A stretch of 5,108 bases of DNA from Candidatus Aenigmatarchaeota archaeon (GTDB lineage: Archaea > Aenigmatarchaeota > Aenigmatarchaeia > Aenigmatarchaeales > SZUA-1535). The position numbers and the translations under genes are program-made. The notes below the pieces were generated by a model. It searched no databases and was not told where the DNA came from. It was given only the letters and a program-made list of their open reading frames with translations. Shown here in pieces: positions 4,740 to 5,108 of this stretch. Location of the stretch: positions 1 through 5,108 of the forward strand of contig WAOA01000029.1 in assembly GCA_015521535.1 (NCBI GenBank), in the 5' to 3' direction. Positions within the stretch are counted from its first letter, which is position 1, and each line of letters begins with the position of its first letter.

Positions 4740-5108
4740 ATGGAAATTTTTAATACCACTTGGAAAGTTTTAATACCTGTATTTCAACAGCCTACAAAAG
4801 GATTAACGATAAGAGAAATTTCAAGATTATGCAAGATATCGCATCCATCGGTTATAAGAATAATAAAAACTCTAAAGAAAAGAAAAATTCTAACAGTAGA
4901 AGAAATAGGAAAACAACATGCTGTGAAAGGTAATTTTGAAAGCGACGAATTCGTGGAATTGAAAAAAATTTATAATATTATTTCACTAAAACCCCTGGTC
5001 TCTTACGTAACTGAAAAATATTATCCAGATGTTATTATTGTCTTTGGTTCGTATGCAAACGGAACCGATTTTGAGAAATCGGACATAGATATTTACGTGG
5101 GATATAAG
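4740..5108 (+). CDS. Winged-helix plus minimal nucleotidyltransferase (MNT) protein, 3' end beyond the window
   Basis: The frame is open from ATG 4740 to the last base (123 codons) with no stop. An in-frame TGA at 4698-4700 and no other start codon in between make this ATG the only sensible start. Residues 1-60 read as a helix-turn-helix: TIREISRLCKISHPSVIRII (23-42) gives the recognition helices, followed by KTLKKRKILTVEE (43-55). After a linker, residues 98-120 carry the DNA polymerase beta superfamily MNT signature, with GSYANG at 103-108 and SDIDIYV at 114-120. The spacing is exactly GSx10DxD (Gly103-Ser104, Asp115, Asp117), and the two Asp are expected metal ligands. Such proteins are common in archaea; MNT proteins often act as antitoxins to HEPN partners, nucleotidylating them, and the HTH may give autoregulation. 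The rest of the domain and any partner lie off the right edge, so role and partner are unproven. Confidence 0.85.
   Translation, partial: MEIFNTTWKVLIPVFQQPTKGLTIREISRLCKISHPSVIRIIKTLKKRKILTVEEIGKQHAVKGNFESDEFVELKKIYNIISLKPLVSYVTEKYYPDVIIVFGSYANGTDFEKSDIDIYVGYK
4741..4777 (+). repeat. two-copy 17-nt direct repeat with 20-nt period at a gene start
   Basis: TGGAAATTTTTAATACC (4741-4757) and TGGAAAGTTTTAATACC (4761-4777) agree at 16 of 17 positions. The start codon itself lies in an 8-bp palindrome, CCATATGG (4736-4743). GGTAT at 4722-4726 is the inverse of the ATACC that ends both repeats. The 20-nt period is not a multiple of three, so the repeat is not a duplicated peptide; it could be an operator pair just downstream of the predicted transcription start. 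Confidence 0.6.

Overview
The window looks like part of an AT-rich archaeal chromosome. Three things suggest this. First, each of the four confidently called genes has an archaeal-type TATA box (such as TTTAAATA or TTTATATA) whose last base lies only 20-23 nt before the ATG, with no Shine-Dalgarno, which is the layout of leaderless mRNAs. Second, AGA/AGG dominate among arginine codons. Third, the gene types fit: a short alpha-glucan phosphorylase-like protein, a TyrA-AroQ-PheA fusion of the kind described in Archaeoglobus, and a winged-helix/MNT nucleotidyltransferase. The lineage cannot be fixed from this stretch.

Layout, left to right. At 61-1 (minus) there is a probable gene start that runs off the left edge. 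The region 62-356 is intergenic and holds a nested set of inverted repeats (162-328). It can fold into a branched structure closed by a 13-bp stem (176-189/294-306), and I read it as a candidate unrecognised non-coding RNA on the minus strand or a large regulatory dyad. At 357-1976 (plus) is a GT35-family protein in which the lysine that binds PLP in phosphorylases is replaced by Arg442. It converges, with only 7 bp between stop codons, on 1984-3765 (minus), a multifunctional prephenate dehydrogenase / chorismate mutase / prephenate dehydratase / ACT protein. A 34-bp divergent promoter separates this from 3800-4678 (plus), a class IV (IlvE-type) branched-chain aminotransferase. From 4740 to the right edge (plus) lies the first 123 codons of a helix-turn-helix plus minimal nucleotidyltransferase protein, whose start region carries a near-perfect 17-nt tandem repeat.

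How the genes fit together. The fusion enzyme would take chorismate to phenylpyruvate and 4-hydroxyphenylpyruvate. The divergently transcribed aminotransferase could make branched-chain amino acids, and possibly also finish Phe and Tyr. The glucan-active protein and the MNT gene belong to other processes. The points most worth a second look are the structured intergenic element, the missing PLP lysine in the GT35 protein, and the substituted active-site positions in the chorismate mutase domain.
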